Assembly (NCBI GenBank): GCA_002412765.1
Contig: DHVR01000037.1
Coordinates: 111,848-175,847, forward strand
DNA: 64,000 bases
Origin: Leptolinea sp. UBA5203
GTDB taxonomy: Bacteria; Chloroflexota; Anaerolineae; Anaerolineales; Anaerolineaceae
Direction: 5' to 3'
Part shown: positions 52,744 through 61,049 of the stretch, one piece after another
Numbering within the stretch: position 1 is the stretch's first letter
How the letters are laid out: each line of letters starts with the position of its first letter
Translations under genes and position numbers: made by a program
The notes under the pieces: model-generated
What the model was told of the DNA's origin: nothing
What the model saw: only the letters and a program-made list of their open reading frames with translations
Databases searched by the model: none

Positions 52744-54480
52744 CTAACTATATTCCTGTAGGAAAGGTAAGGCATCGGAAACAACAGCACGAACATCGGA
52801 TGGTGTTTCAAGCAGCAAAACTTTCTCAGCCAGTACCTGCGAATCCTTCATATTAAGACGACGGATAATTTGCTTGGTCAAAGGAACAACAGATGGATTC
52901 ATACTAAGCTCATCCACACCCAGCCCCACCAAAATGGGAATCGCCAGAGGCTCGCCGGCCAGTTCGCCGCAAACCCCAACGATTTTACCGTAGGCATGCG
53001 CACCCTGCACCACGGATTGGATCAACTTAAGCACCGCAGGATCATAGGCATTGGCCAGATTCGCCAACGTACTGTTGGTGCGGTCTACTGCCAGGGTATA
53101 TTGAGACAGGTCATTCGTACCAATAGAGAAGAAATCCACTTCCGGCGCCAGTCGATCCGCAAGCAAAGCGGCTGCGGGGATTTCAATCATAATTCCAATT
53201 TCAATTTTTGCATCGCAGGGTTTTCCTTCTCGGATCAGCTCCTGCCGGCATTCGTTGATCAAGGCTCGTGCCTGACGGATTTCGTCCGCCTTGGTCACCA
53301 TGGGGAACATAATTTGCAAATTACCATGTTGGCCCGCGCGTAAGGCGGCCCGCAATTGGGTTTTAAATAAGGGGATATTGCGTAAACATAGGCGCAGTCC
53401 ACGAACGCCCAGGAATGGATTCAGTTCATATGGAAGTTCAAGATAAGGTAATTGCTTATCGCCGCCGATATCCAGGGTCCGTAAGATAACAGGTTTATCC
53501 CCGAAAGCTTCGGCCACAGCGGCATACTTTTTGTACTGATATTCTTCATCAGGCATTTTGGTGCAGTCTAAATAAATAAACTCCGTCCGCAACAGCCCCA
53601 CGCCTTCAGCGCCATTACTCACTGCACTTTGCAAGTCATCTGCACTGTCACTACCGATATTTGCAAACACATCCACTTTGTGATTATCCAGAGTGATGGC
53701 TGCTTTCTTTGCTTCGGATTGGGCTTTCTGCATAATTTGAGCTTTGGCGGATTGCATCAAGCGGTAGCGGGCAAGCGTTTCTTCGTCCGGATCGACAATC
53801 ATCTTTCCGGTAAATCCATCCAGAATGACTTCCTTACAACTGGCAATGGTGATAACTTCGGCATCCGCACCCACCAAAGCAGGAACACCCAGGCTGCGTG
53901 CCAGGATGGTGGTATGCGAGGTTGCCCCGCCTTCAATGGTACAGAAGCCCGCCATTTTGTGCCGATCCATAGAAAGACAATCCGATGGGGTAAGATCACG
54001 GCTAACAATAATGGAAGGCACATTCAATTGACAGGCTGGATCATCCACAATGCCAAGCAGCACTTTTAAGACACCGTTGCGCACATCACGGATATCGACA
54101 GCCCGTTCTTTGAGATATTCATCATCAATCTCTTCCAGCATGGCGCAGTATTCTTCACTGACTTCGAATAGCGCAGATTCGGCATTGACCATTTCATCCA
54201 TGATTTGGGATTGAACGCCATCATTCAACTCGGGGTCCTGCAAAATGGCGATATGAGCATGAAAAATGGCGGCTTCATCTGTGCCAATTTCAAGGACAGC
54301 TTTCTCATAAATTTTTTCAAGTTTTCCAAGGGTTACCTGCACAGCCTGTTGATACCGTTTCCATTCTTGTTCCGGATTAGATACCTGAACCGTATCAAAT
54401 TTAATGGATGCAGCAACAAATTGAAAAACAGGTGCTATGCTAATACCGCGAGAAACACCAATGCCAGAATACGTTACCAT
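52744..54480 (-). CDS. ptsI: PTS enzyme I (phosphoenolpyruvate-protein phosphotransferase)
   Basis: A 578-residue enzyme I. It takes phosphate from PEP onto H189 (GGATSHTTILARS) and passes it to HPr. N-terminal HPr-binding domain, then the PEP-binding barrel with GVGLLRTEFIYLD, LRTLDIGGDKQLPY, DFFSIGTNDLSQYTLAVDR and the catalytic Cys in GVCGELAGEP. ATG 54480 lies 4 nt past the HPr stop with AAGGAA overlapping that stop; the ATG at 54504 would overlap HPr and has no ribosome site. It ends the RLP1-ptsH-ptsI unit. General PTS enzymes embedded with an RLP gene suggest a pathway-dedicated phosphorelay. Confidence 0.96.
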   Translation of the reverse strand: MVTYSGIGVSRGISIAPVFQFVAASIKFDTVQVSNPEQEWKRYQQAVQVTLGKLEKIYEKAVLEIGTDEAAIFHAHIAILQDPELNDGVQSQIMDEMVNAESALFEVSEEYCAMLEEIDDEYLKERAVDIRDVRNGVLKVLLGIVDDPACQLNVPSIIVSRDLTPSDCLSMDRHKMAGFCTIEGGATSHTTILARSLGVPALVGADAEVITIASCKEVILDGFTGKMIVDPDEETLARYRLMQSAKAQIMQKAQSEAKKAAITLDNHKVDVFANIGSDSADDLQSAVSNGAEGVGLLRTEFIYLDCTKMPDEEYQYKKYAAVAEAFGDKPVILRTLDIGGDKQLPYLELPYELNPFLGVRGLRLCLRNIPLFKTQLRAALRAGQHGNLQIMFPMVTKADEIRQARALINECRQELIREGKPCDAKIEIGIMIEIPAAALLADRLAPEVDFFSIGTNDLSQYTLAVDRTNSTLANLANAYDPAVLKLIQSVVQGAHAYGKIVGVCGELAGEPLAIPILVGLGVDELSMNPSVVPLTKQIIRRLNMKDSQVLAEKVLLLETPSDVRAVVSDALPFLQEYS

Positions 54481-54484
54481 GTGG

Positions 54485-54784
54485 CTATTCCTTAAAATTA
54501 TCACTAACCAATTGACTTAAGGCTTCTATGGCTTGTTGACCATCTTCACCCGTAGCGACAATTCGAATGGAATCACTACCATGCACCCCAATGGATAAAA
54601 TCCCTAAAATGCTTTTTGCATTCGCTTTTTTGGTTGCATTACGGGAGAGATTATAGACATGCACTGTTGAACTAAAGGAATTGGCGCATCTTACAAACAT
54701 GTCCGCTGGACGGGCGTGCAGTCCATGTTCATGCTGTACGGTTAATGTAGTTTCAACGACTTTTGCTTCTGTATTGATATCCAT
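54485..54784 (-). CDS. ptsH: PTS phosphocarrier HPr
   Basis: A 99-residue HPr with a slightly long N-terminus. The phosphorylated H23 is in HEHGLHARPAD. S58 in NAKSILGILSIGV matches regulatory Ser46 of Firmicutes HPr, so an HPr kinase could act on it, though no hprK is in the window. HPr passes phosphate from enzyme I to the EIIA encoded at 58966-59433. AAGGAAAC precedes the ATG. It lies 72 bp after RLP1 and is followed closely by ptsI. Confidence 0.95.
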   Translation of the reverse strand: MDINTEAKVVETTLTVQHEHGLHARPADMFVRCANSFSSTVHVYNLSRNATKKANAKSILGILSIGVHGSDSIRIVATGEDGQQAIEALSQLVSDNFKE

Positions 54785-54856
54785 TCCGGTTCGTTTCCTT
54801 TTTTGAGAAATTCAATTACCAATTTTTGTTCTAAATCAACAGATTACTGTTCAAGG

Positions 54857-56179
54857 TCAAGAAAGAGAGAACAGCTTTTTCATTTTCTCTGAACCAAATT
54901 CACCCCAAACCCGCAAGGCTTCTTCAAGATCCGGGCTGGATTTTGCAGCATCTGCTAAAGCAGTATGAGACATGGCAGCATCGATGGCCTCCCGCATGGC
55001 TTTCGCACCAGCTTTTGGACCAAATGGATGGGAGTGAATACCGCCGCCTGCTCCAATAGCCACATCGTTACCCAACATACCCATCAAATGAGGAACAATA
55101 CCAGGAGTGACCCCACCGCCCACATGCACCATGGTGGGCTTAATAGCATGGAAAGGAGCCAGACAGGTCTGGGCAATGCGCTGGAATTTTTCCGGTATGC
55201 CGCCAAATTTCATGGTGGGCACATAGTCCAGATACATATCTGCGCCACTCAAACGAGCCAATTTCGCGCCCACCACAGAACTGATGCCGCCATAAGGATT
55301 TGCAACCCAAACACCGGACATACAGTTATGGATCATCAAAGGCACCGTGATTCTGGGATCTTCAGCCAATTGCCGAACACCGCCGAACCCTACGGGAAAG
55401 ATGTTTACCATTAAAGCATTTGCACCCGCATCAATGGCGCGTAATGCATTATCCATCAAACGATCCGGATTATCCGAAATATTGACGGAATAAAGGGTGG
55501 TTTCTCCCTTTTCTTGATCTGCCCGCCTGGCAGCCGCCATATAGGCTTTCACCCGCTCGGTCAGAGGAGAAAATGCCGGAGAACCCGCTATTAACTCATC
55601 ATCTTTGATCCAATCCGTTCCTCCGGCTGCCGCCGCATAGAAAATGGTGGCCCCTTCTTCGGGGGTAATGCCTGTACAGGGTTTGATCATGTTGTTCAAT
55701 AAAGGACGTTCTTTTACATTAAGTAGATCGCGTAATCCTTGAACGCCAAATTTGGGTCCCTTAAATTGAACGGTGTAAGCTTCCGGAAAATCAAGATCGA
55801 CTAATTTCAGGTTATCCATTGCGGAGACATTCCCAATCACGGAAGAAAGCAGCAATGGCAGGTTATCGTAAAAATTAATACAGGGGAAAGCAATACGGGC
55901 AATATACCAGCGTAAGACAGAATCCGGAGCGATGGATCCCTTGGATTCGTAATCCGGTACACTATAAACAGCAATGACCCGTCCGGCAGATCGTTTCCTC
56001 ACTTCATCGGTTTCACCAGGCACACGAGCCCAGGTGCCCGTCGTTTGTTCCAGGGCAAGTGCCGTGCAGCGATGCAGGATATCCGATTCAGTTGGCGCTC
56101 CCACCAGATAGGTGGCAATCACGTATTCATTCTGATTTAAACTCTCAGCGATAGGGGTCAAAAAAATGTCGAATTCCAT
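54857..56179 (-). CDS. RuBisCO-like protein, RLP1
   Basis: A 440-residue form IV (RuBisCO large subunit-like) protein. By alignment with RuBisCO: E44, T49 (E60/T65), N117 (N123), K166 (K175), K192-D194-E195 (carbamylated K201, D203, E204 in IKDDEL), H284 (H294) and K324 (loop-6 K334) are kept; GGG at 354-356 and 378-380 supply phosphate-binding glycines. Not kept: C168 for K177, N285 for R295, Leu for H327, Gly for S379. So CO2 fixation is unlikely, but metal-dependent enolisation, isomerisation or decarboxylation of a phosphorylated keto compound is plausible. It heads the ptsH-ptsI unit. Confidence 0.93.
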   Translation of the reverse strand: MEFDIFLTPIAESLNQNEYVIATYLVGAPTESDILHRCTALALEQTTGTWARVPGETDEVRKRSAGRVIAVYSVPDYESKGSIAPDSVLRWYIARIAFPCINFYDNLPLLLSSVIGNVSAMDNLKLVDLDFPEAYTVQFKGPKFGVQGLRDLLNVKERPLLNNMIKPCTGITPEEGATIFYAAAAGGTDWIKDDELIAGSPAFSPLTERVKAYMAAARRADQEKGETTLYSVNISDNPDRLMDNALRAIDAGANALMVNIFPVGFGGVRQLAEDPRITVPLMIHNCMSGVWVANPYGGISSVVGAKLARLSGADMYLDYVPTMKFGGIPEKFQRIAQTCLAPFHAIKPTMVHVGGGVTPGIVPHLMGMLGNDVAIGAGGGIHSHPFGPKAGAKAMREAIDAAMSHTALADAAKSSPDLEEALRVWGEFGSEKMKKLFSLS

Positions 56180-56309
56180 AGTCTTGGTGTACCTTTCCTA
56201 TATTAGGATAATGTTTTATTTATAGCAGGATGAATGATTCCGCTTCCTGACTCAGTTTGATTATATGGACTTCTCCATCGAACGGACTATCTGGTTATTG
56301 TAGAATCAA

Positions 56310-56321
56310 GTTATGACAAAA
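56310..56321 (-). promoter_or_regulatory. Candidate operator upstream of RLP1-ptsHI
   Basis: TTTTGTCATAAC on the minus strand, identical to 58456-58467 in the divergent region. It lies about 130 bp before the RLP1 start, in the gap to the regulator gene. Confidence 0.4.
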
Positions 56322-56340
56322 TTACATTAATTAAAATACT

Positions 56341-56360
56341 CGATTTTTCTCAGAAAATCG
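56341..56360 (-). terminator. Short stem-loop after the regulator gene
   Basis: CGATTTT-TCTCAG-AAAATCG begins 4 bp past the stop at 56364. The T-rich tail is poor, so it may end only part of the transcripts, leaving RLP1 partly cotranscribed. Confidence 0.45.
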
Positions 56361-56363
56361 CGT

Positions 56364-58427
56364 TTATTCTCCCAAATATTGCAGGGAATGCCCCCATACA
56401 ATTCTTAAAACATCCGAAGCTTTGGAAGTCTGACGAACTGCCTGGCAAAAATCGGGCTGGCTGGCCAGGGAACTGAGCTGTAAAAGCGCATTAACATGGG
56501 CGTGTTCATCAATGGCACCTAAAACAAAGGCAATATCCACCATCACATTGGAGGTATCCCCAAATTGTATGGGCTCCTCTAATATCAGCATACTTAAGCA
56601 CAGGACATTCACACCATCTGAAGGACGGGCATGCAAAAGGATCACATTTGGCGCCAATAGCATGTAGGGGCCATGTTCTTCGATTACCTGGATCATGGCA
56701 TTCACATAGCGGAAACTGATATTGCCGTTATCTAGCAAAGGCTGACTGGCTTTGCTAACAGCCTCCCTCCATTTCTGTTCCCCGCTATTAAAAACAATAT
56801 TCCGCGGGACCAATAAATCCACCAGATTGGGCTTACCACGCGGCAAGGTTAGCAATTTTCGAGACTTTTCATCCTGTTCATTGATCCAGCTTTGAACCAT
56901 TTTCTTTTCACTGTTGCTTAGAAATGAACTGACTTGAATTGTGTCCTTTCCAGGTATTTCCCCTGGAATCATGCTTAATACCAATCCAGCTTGGTCAATG
57001 ATTATTTCATCCGGCATGTAACCATTTAAGACGCCAATCACTTCCAGGACGGGGAATTCATATTCCAGGCGGGATTTTAACAAGGATGTTTTCGCGCGGA
57101 TTCCATCCCCTATAATTATTACTTGATAATTATTGCGGTCCTTCTTTTTCAAACGATTCATGGCAGCCACCACATACATTGCGATGAAGGCAATCTCTTC
57201 AGGGGGGAAGGCAATGCCCATTTCTGTTTCGATCTTCGCGATACTCAGATCGGCGGCATGGTAGACCTCGGGATATTCATCCAGAATAATCTCCAATGAA
57301 TCATTAAGGATGGGCAGATGATAGCGCAATCGATACAGCACCGGATCCAAATGACGGGCTAGTTCCGCAATTAATTCATGGTCAACACGCAAAAGGGGAT
57401 GGATTTTCTTTGAACAAACAGAAACAATATCATCCGCATAGTTATAACTGAGCTTTTGACGGCCTTCAATGCCCTTTTTATGATCACCTTGTAACAAATT
57501 TACCCGGGTATCTTCCCACTTTGCGCCCATTAATGACGCAGCTAAAACTTCAATCTCGGTTTGATTCGGTTTAATTTCAAACTTCCTACAAATATCGGCC
57601 AGAATAGCTCGGGCTACTTCCATTTCCACATATTCAGTCTGCACAAACGCTATGGATTCTTCATGAAAATGATGATTCATCATTGCATCAATACACAAAG
57701 CCAGGTAGATAAGCATTTCGACTCTGGAATACAAAGCCATTCGCTTCCCAATCAAATTCTCAATATTGGTAACGGCATTCTTGCAGAACTGTAAGGGCAA
57801 TCGGCTGAGAAATTTCTCCAGATTAACGGGTAGTGATTTATCAAAGATAGAGGCCAAATCAGGACTGTACCATAAGGAATACCATTTTTGATCCCCAAGC
57901 TCTTCGCGAATGACGTTTAGTAAAGCAAACCGCCGTGAAAGCTCACTGCCTTCCAGAAAAGCACCCTTATTGGGATGGCGTCGCAGGATGAGATTATAGG
58001 AATTCAAGCTGCAAAGCATCTCTTTAACATCATGCACGATTGTTGAACGAGAAATACCCTGGTTGGAAGCCAGATCATGATATGTCAATGCGCCGTACGA
58101 TGTCAGTAATTCAAACAAGGAAATGCGTTGGCGTTGTGTACGGGTCAATATTAAATTATGTTCATCTGAATCTGAGATCAGCTGAAGGAGACGTTTGCGG
58201 GTTGGGCGATTGACTTCAATTTCCAGCCCAAACCCGGGGCGAGTCTGAAACTTAACTCCCTCATTACGAAACCAGGCTTTAACCGTATCCAGGTTATAGC
58301 GAATAATCCGGGGGGTAAGACCTGTTTGCTTGGAAAGCGTATCCAGTGTTACACGGGTTTCAGATTTTAACAACGCGAAAATAATACAACGTTGACGAGC
58401 ATTGATTGAGATGGATAAACCAGGCAT
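56364..58427 (-). CDS. PRD-containing BglG/LicR/MtlR-type PTS regulator
   Basis: A 687-residue multidomain activator. Domains in order: HTH (about 10-60, TLDTLSKQTGLTPRIIRYNLDTV), Mga-type HTH (about 100-150), PRD1 (about 195-305), PRD2 (about 315-425), EIIB-like (about 435-520, YQVIIIGDGIRAKTSLL) and EIIA-like with phosphorylatable His in LLHARPSDGVN. The EIIB-like domain has Asp instead of Cys, and PRD1 and PRD2 have lost one typical His each (LAASLMGAK, AMYVVAAM), so control is by fewer phosphosites than usual. It is divergent from the EIIA gene and upstream of RLP1-ptsHI; it should sense PTS substrate flow and switch both units. Confidence 0.9.
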   Translation of the reverse strand: MPGLSISINARQRCIIFALLKSETRVTLDTLSKQTGLTPRIIRYNLDTVKAWFRNEGVKFQTRPGFGLEIEVNRPTRKRLLQLISDSDEHNLILTRTQRQRISLFELLTSYGALTYHDLASNQGISRSTIVHDVKEMLCSLNSYNLILRRHPNKGAFLEGSELSRRFALLNVIREELGDQKWYSLWYSPDLASIFDKSLPVNLEKFLSRLPLQFCKNAVTNIENLIGKRMALYSRVEMLIYLALCIDAMMNHHFHEESIAFVQTEYVEMEVARAILADICRKFEIKPNQTEIEVLAASLMGAKWEDTRVNLLQGDHKKGIEGRQKLSYNYADDIVSVCSKKIHPLLRVDHELIAELARHLDPVLYRLRYHLPILNDSLEIILDEYPEVYHAADLSIAKIETEMGIAFPPEEIAFIAMYVVAAMNRLKKKDRNNYQVIIIGDGIRAKTSLLKSRLEYEFPVLEVIGVLNGYMPDEIIIDQAGLVLSMIPGEIPGKDTIQVSSFLSNSEKKMVQSWINEQDEKSRKLLTLPRGKPNLVDLLVPRNIVFNSGEQKWREAVSKASQPLLDNGNISFRYVNAMIQVIEEHGPYMLLAPNVILLHARPSDGVNVLCLSMLILEEPIQFGDTSNVMVDIAFVLGAIDEHAHVNALLQLSSLASQPDFCQAVRQTSKASDVLRIVWGHSLQYLGE

Positions 58428-58965
58428 ACTAAAATCCTTTTGCGCATTAAACCTTTTTTGTCATAACATTAATGACTATTCATCTGTATCAGATTATAGA
58501 GGGAATTTTTAGAATTACAAGGGCTGGAAAAATCATCGAAATTTTCCAATCTTAAAGAAACCTCAAAAACATAGAAAAAACACAAAACATGAGGTCATTT
58601 AGCATTGATCCATGGAATAATTCGGCACAATTAAGGTTTTTGTAAAAAAAACCACGGCAATTTATGAAATATCCACTTCCAGACACCCTTTTGTTGAATT
58701 CATATCATTTTGTCGCAATTACCTTGGACGTAAGCAGATCAACCAATCATGAGCTCAAATCCGTATAATCGAACTAATAAACTGCGCCTAAAGTCATCAA
58801 AGTGCCGTTTAATAAATTTGGAAATTATTTCTTTCTATTCTGTATTTACAAAGCATATAAACAAAAAAATCGCACTTAAGTTTTTAAAAAAATTATTTAC
58901 TCTTGAAAGGACTGCAAAATATCACAACTTCAATAAGTTTCCTGTGATGTGCTACATACAACTTT
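58428..58965. promoter_or_regulatory. 538-bp divergent control region between regulator and PTS operon
   Basis: Very AT-rich, without a gene. It contains TTTTGTCATAAC (58456-58467), inside a GTCAT-7-ATGAC inverted repeat (58460-58476), and a related TTTTGTCGCAAT at 58708-58719. No clear -35/-10 or sigma-54 element was fixed. An upstream frame (58749-58973) overlaps the EIIA start and is probably noise. Confidence 0.5.
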
Positions 58966-59433
58966 ATGACTGATTCGATATTATCCAACATTATTGAAAG
59001 ACGGTTTGATACCCCCATTGATCGAGAGAGCCTTTTAACGATCATGTCAGAAGCCGCCCTGAAGAACCAATGGGTCAAGCCTGGTTATTTGGAAGCCCTG
59101 CTTACTCGCGAGAGCAAATACCCCACTGGGTTGCACACTTTGGGTGTTGAAGTCGCCATTCCCCACGCCGATCCAGAATGGACCATAACCCCAGGTATGA
59201 TCGTCAGCATTCTTGATCAGCCGACTGAATTCGAACCTATGGGCGGACAGGGCGAAATGGTACAAGCTCGTTTTGTTTTCCTTCTGCTCATCCCCGATGC
59301 GGATACCCATTTGAAATTCTTACAAACCCTGGCTGAATTTATTGAAGACGAAGCCAAGTTGGAAACACTCGGAAAAACGAAAGACCTTACTCCCTTGCTG
59401 GAATTCTTCAAGCAAAACCTTGAAGCAGAATAA
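58966..59433 (+). CDS. PTS EIIA component, galactitol (Gat)-type
   Basis: A 155-residue EIIA of the fructose/mannitol/Gat superfamily. H67 in VEVAIPHADPEWT is the phosphorylated residue that receives phosphate from HPr; the FVFLLLIPDADTHLKFLQTLAEFI block follows. There is no good ribosome site before ATG 58966, but no better start exists. It leads the operon with the aminotransferase, EIIB, EIIC and RLP2. Confidence 0.9.
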   Translation: MTDSILSNIIERRFDTPIDRESLLTIMSEAALKNQWVKPGYLEALLTRESKYPTGLHTLGVEVAIPHADPEWTITPGMIVSILDQPTEFEPMGGQGEMVQARFVFLLLIPDADTHLKFLQTLAEFIEDEAKLETLGKTKDLTPLLEFFKQNLEAE

Positions 59434-59487
59434 TTATCCCAAATTTAACAATTCACTGTACTCACTGAGAAAGGAAGTTTAACGATT

Positions 59488-60591
59488 ATGGACCTCAAGA
59501 AATTCATGAGCAAATCAGCCAAAGTCGGCGAAATTTACAATCTTGATCATTTTCGCATGGGCTGGACACAGAATGTACGCAGACTGATGGGAAACGAATT
59601 GGTTTTTCCTCCGTCCCCAAAAGTCATAGAAGCAGTAAAGAATATCGCTGATTCATTAAACTGGTATCCTGAAGACATCCTGACAGATATCGAATTGCGC
59701 ACCAGCCTGGCTAAGTACTCCAATCTTCCTGGCCGAGCCGATTGGATCACCTGCGGTAATGGTTCCACAGAAATCATTGACATGCTTTATGAAGCCTTCC
59801 TGGATGAAGGGGATGAAATCATGATCTCCAATCCGGATTATTCCCCCTACGTTCGACGGGTTGCCCTCTACGGCGCAAAAGTAGTGGATGTTGAACCTTC
59901 CGACCAGGATTTCAATTACACGTTGGAAAGTTTCAAAAACAAAATTACCCCACGCACCAAGATGGTGTTGATTTCCCGCCCCAACAACCCAGAAGGTCAT
60001 TTCATCAGCCGGGATTTGGTCCGCAGTTTATGTGAAACAGGCATCCTCACCGTCATTGATGAGGCCTACGTTGAATTTGCCACCGATACCGTTGAAGACA
60101 TGCTGGATGAATACCCCAACCTGGTCATCAGCCACACCTTCTCCAAAGCCATGGGGCTGGCTGGTATTCGCCTGGGCTGGCTGGTTGCCTGTCCTGAGAT
60201 CATCAACATTGTCAATCACATTCGCACCCCTCTCAATGTAAACCTGGTTGCGCGCGTAGCGGCCATTGCTGCCATTGAAGATGCAGACTATATCCGCGCA
60301 AACGTTAAAAAAGTAAAAGCAGACCGCGAATTTTTCTACAATGAAATTCAGAAAATCCCTGGTATGCGCCCCATCCCCTCAGAAGCTAACTTTATCATGG
60401 TCAATTGTAAAGAAAGCGGCGTAACGGCCAGCGGTGTATGTGACCACTTGCTCGAAAAAGGTTACCTGGCTCGTTCCTTTGTCAATGCCCGTGGTCTACC
60501 GGGTGATCAATATTACCGTGTCACCATTGGTACCCACGAAGATGTGGTTGCTGTCCTGAGTGAAATTAAGGCTTATGTAAACGCTCGATAA
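59488..60591 (+). CDS. PLP-dependent aminotransferase, HisC/CobD-like, in the PTS operon
   Basis: A 367-residue fold-type I PLP enzyme. The cofactor lysine is in SHTFSKAMGLAGIRLGW; RPNNPEGHFIS, DEAYVEFA and a final arginine in YYRVTIGT fit histidinol-phosphate aminotransferase and L-threonine-O-phosphate decarboxylase relatives, which act on phosphorylated small molecules. No histidine or cobamide gene is nearby. Placed between EIIA and EIIB, it most likely acts on the imported phosphorylated compound or a product of it. GAAAGGAAG is the ribosome site. Substrate unknown. Confidence 0.85.
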   Translation: MDLKKFMSKSAKVGEIYNLDHFRMGWTQNVRRLMGNELVFPPSPKVIEAVKNIADSLNWYPEDILTDIELRTSLAKYSNLPGRADWITCGNGSTEIIDMLYEAFLDEGDEIMISNPDYSPYVRRVALYGAKVVDVEPSDQDFNYTLESFKNKITPRTKMVLISRPNNPEGHFISRDLVRSLCETGILTVIDEAYVEFATDTVEDMLDEYPNLVISHTFSKAMGLAGIRLGWLVACPEIINIVNHIRTPLNVNLVARVAAIAAIEDADYIRANVKKVKADREFFYNEIQKIPGMRPIPSEANFIMVNCKESGVTASGVCDHLLEKGYLARSFVNARGLPGDQYYRVTIGTHEDVVAVLSEIKAYVNAR

Positions 60592-60618
60592 ACCCTTCTG
60601 TTAGGAGAGTAAAGAACC

Positions 60619-60921
60619 ATGAATCGACCTGCTGTAATTCTTGTCATGTGTGGCTCATCCATAGCCACCTCAACGCTGGCTGCCGTAAAAATTGAGAATG
60701 AAGCTCAAAAACGCGGCATTTCAGTTACTGTCAAAAAAGGGAAAGTATCCGATGCGGATATGCTCATCCGTTCCACAAAAGCAGATCTCATTGTTGCAAC
60801 CGCAGTGCTGCAACCGCGAGACGACATTCCCGTCTACAGTGGCGTTCCCTTGCTAACCGGTGTAGGACAAAAAGAACTCTACGATCAAATTTTCGAAACC
60901 ATTGCCAACCTGCATGATTAA
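60619..60921 (+). CDS. PTS EIIB component, galactitol (Gat)-type
   Basis: A 100-residue EIIB. The phosphorylated Cys is in ILVMCGSSIATSTLAAVKI near the N-terminus, the standard P-loop of Gat/SgcB-type EIIB. It accepts phosphate from EIIA and passes it to the substrate moving through EIIC. GGAGAG is the ribosome site. A CCAGCC/GGCTGG hairpin (60932-60955) lies between it and EIIC. Confidence 0.93.
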   Translation: MNRPAVILVMCGSSIATSTLAAVKIENEAQKRGISVTVKKGKVSDADMLIRSTKADLIVATAVLQPRDDIPVYSGVPLLTGVGQKELYDQIFETIANLHD

Positions 60922-61049
60922 TTGAGTCGCCAGCCTATGTTCACATTGGCTGGAAAGGAGGAAGTTTTTCATAAACCTATTCCTGGTCTTTTTCAATAAT
61001 TGTTCAATCTGCACTACAAAATAAAACAAAAAGGATGGAATGAGAAAAA

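Noticed and set aside
58749..58973. 74-codon ORF overlapping the EIIA start
   Set aside because: Lys/Ile/Asn-rich translation expected from AT-rich DNA, no ribosome site; coupling to EIIA cannot be excluded but is unsupported.
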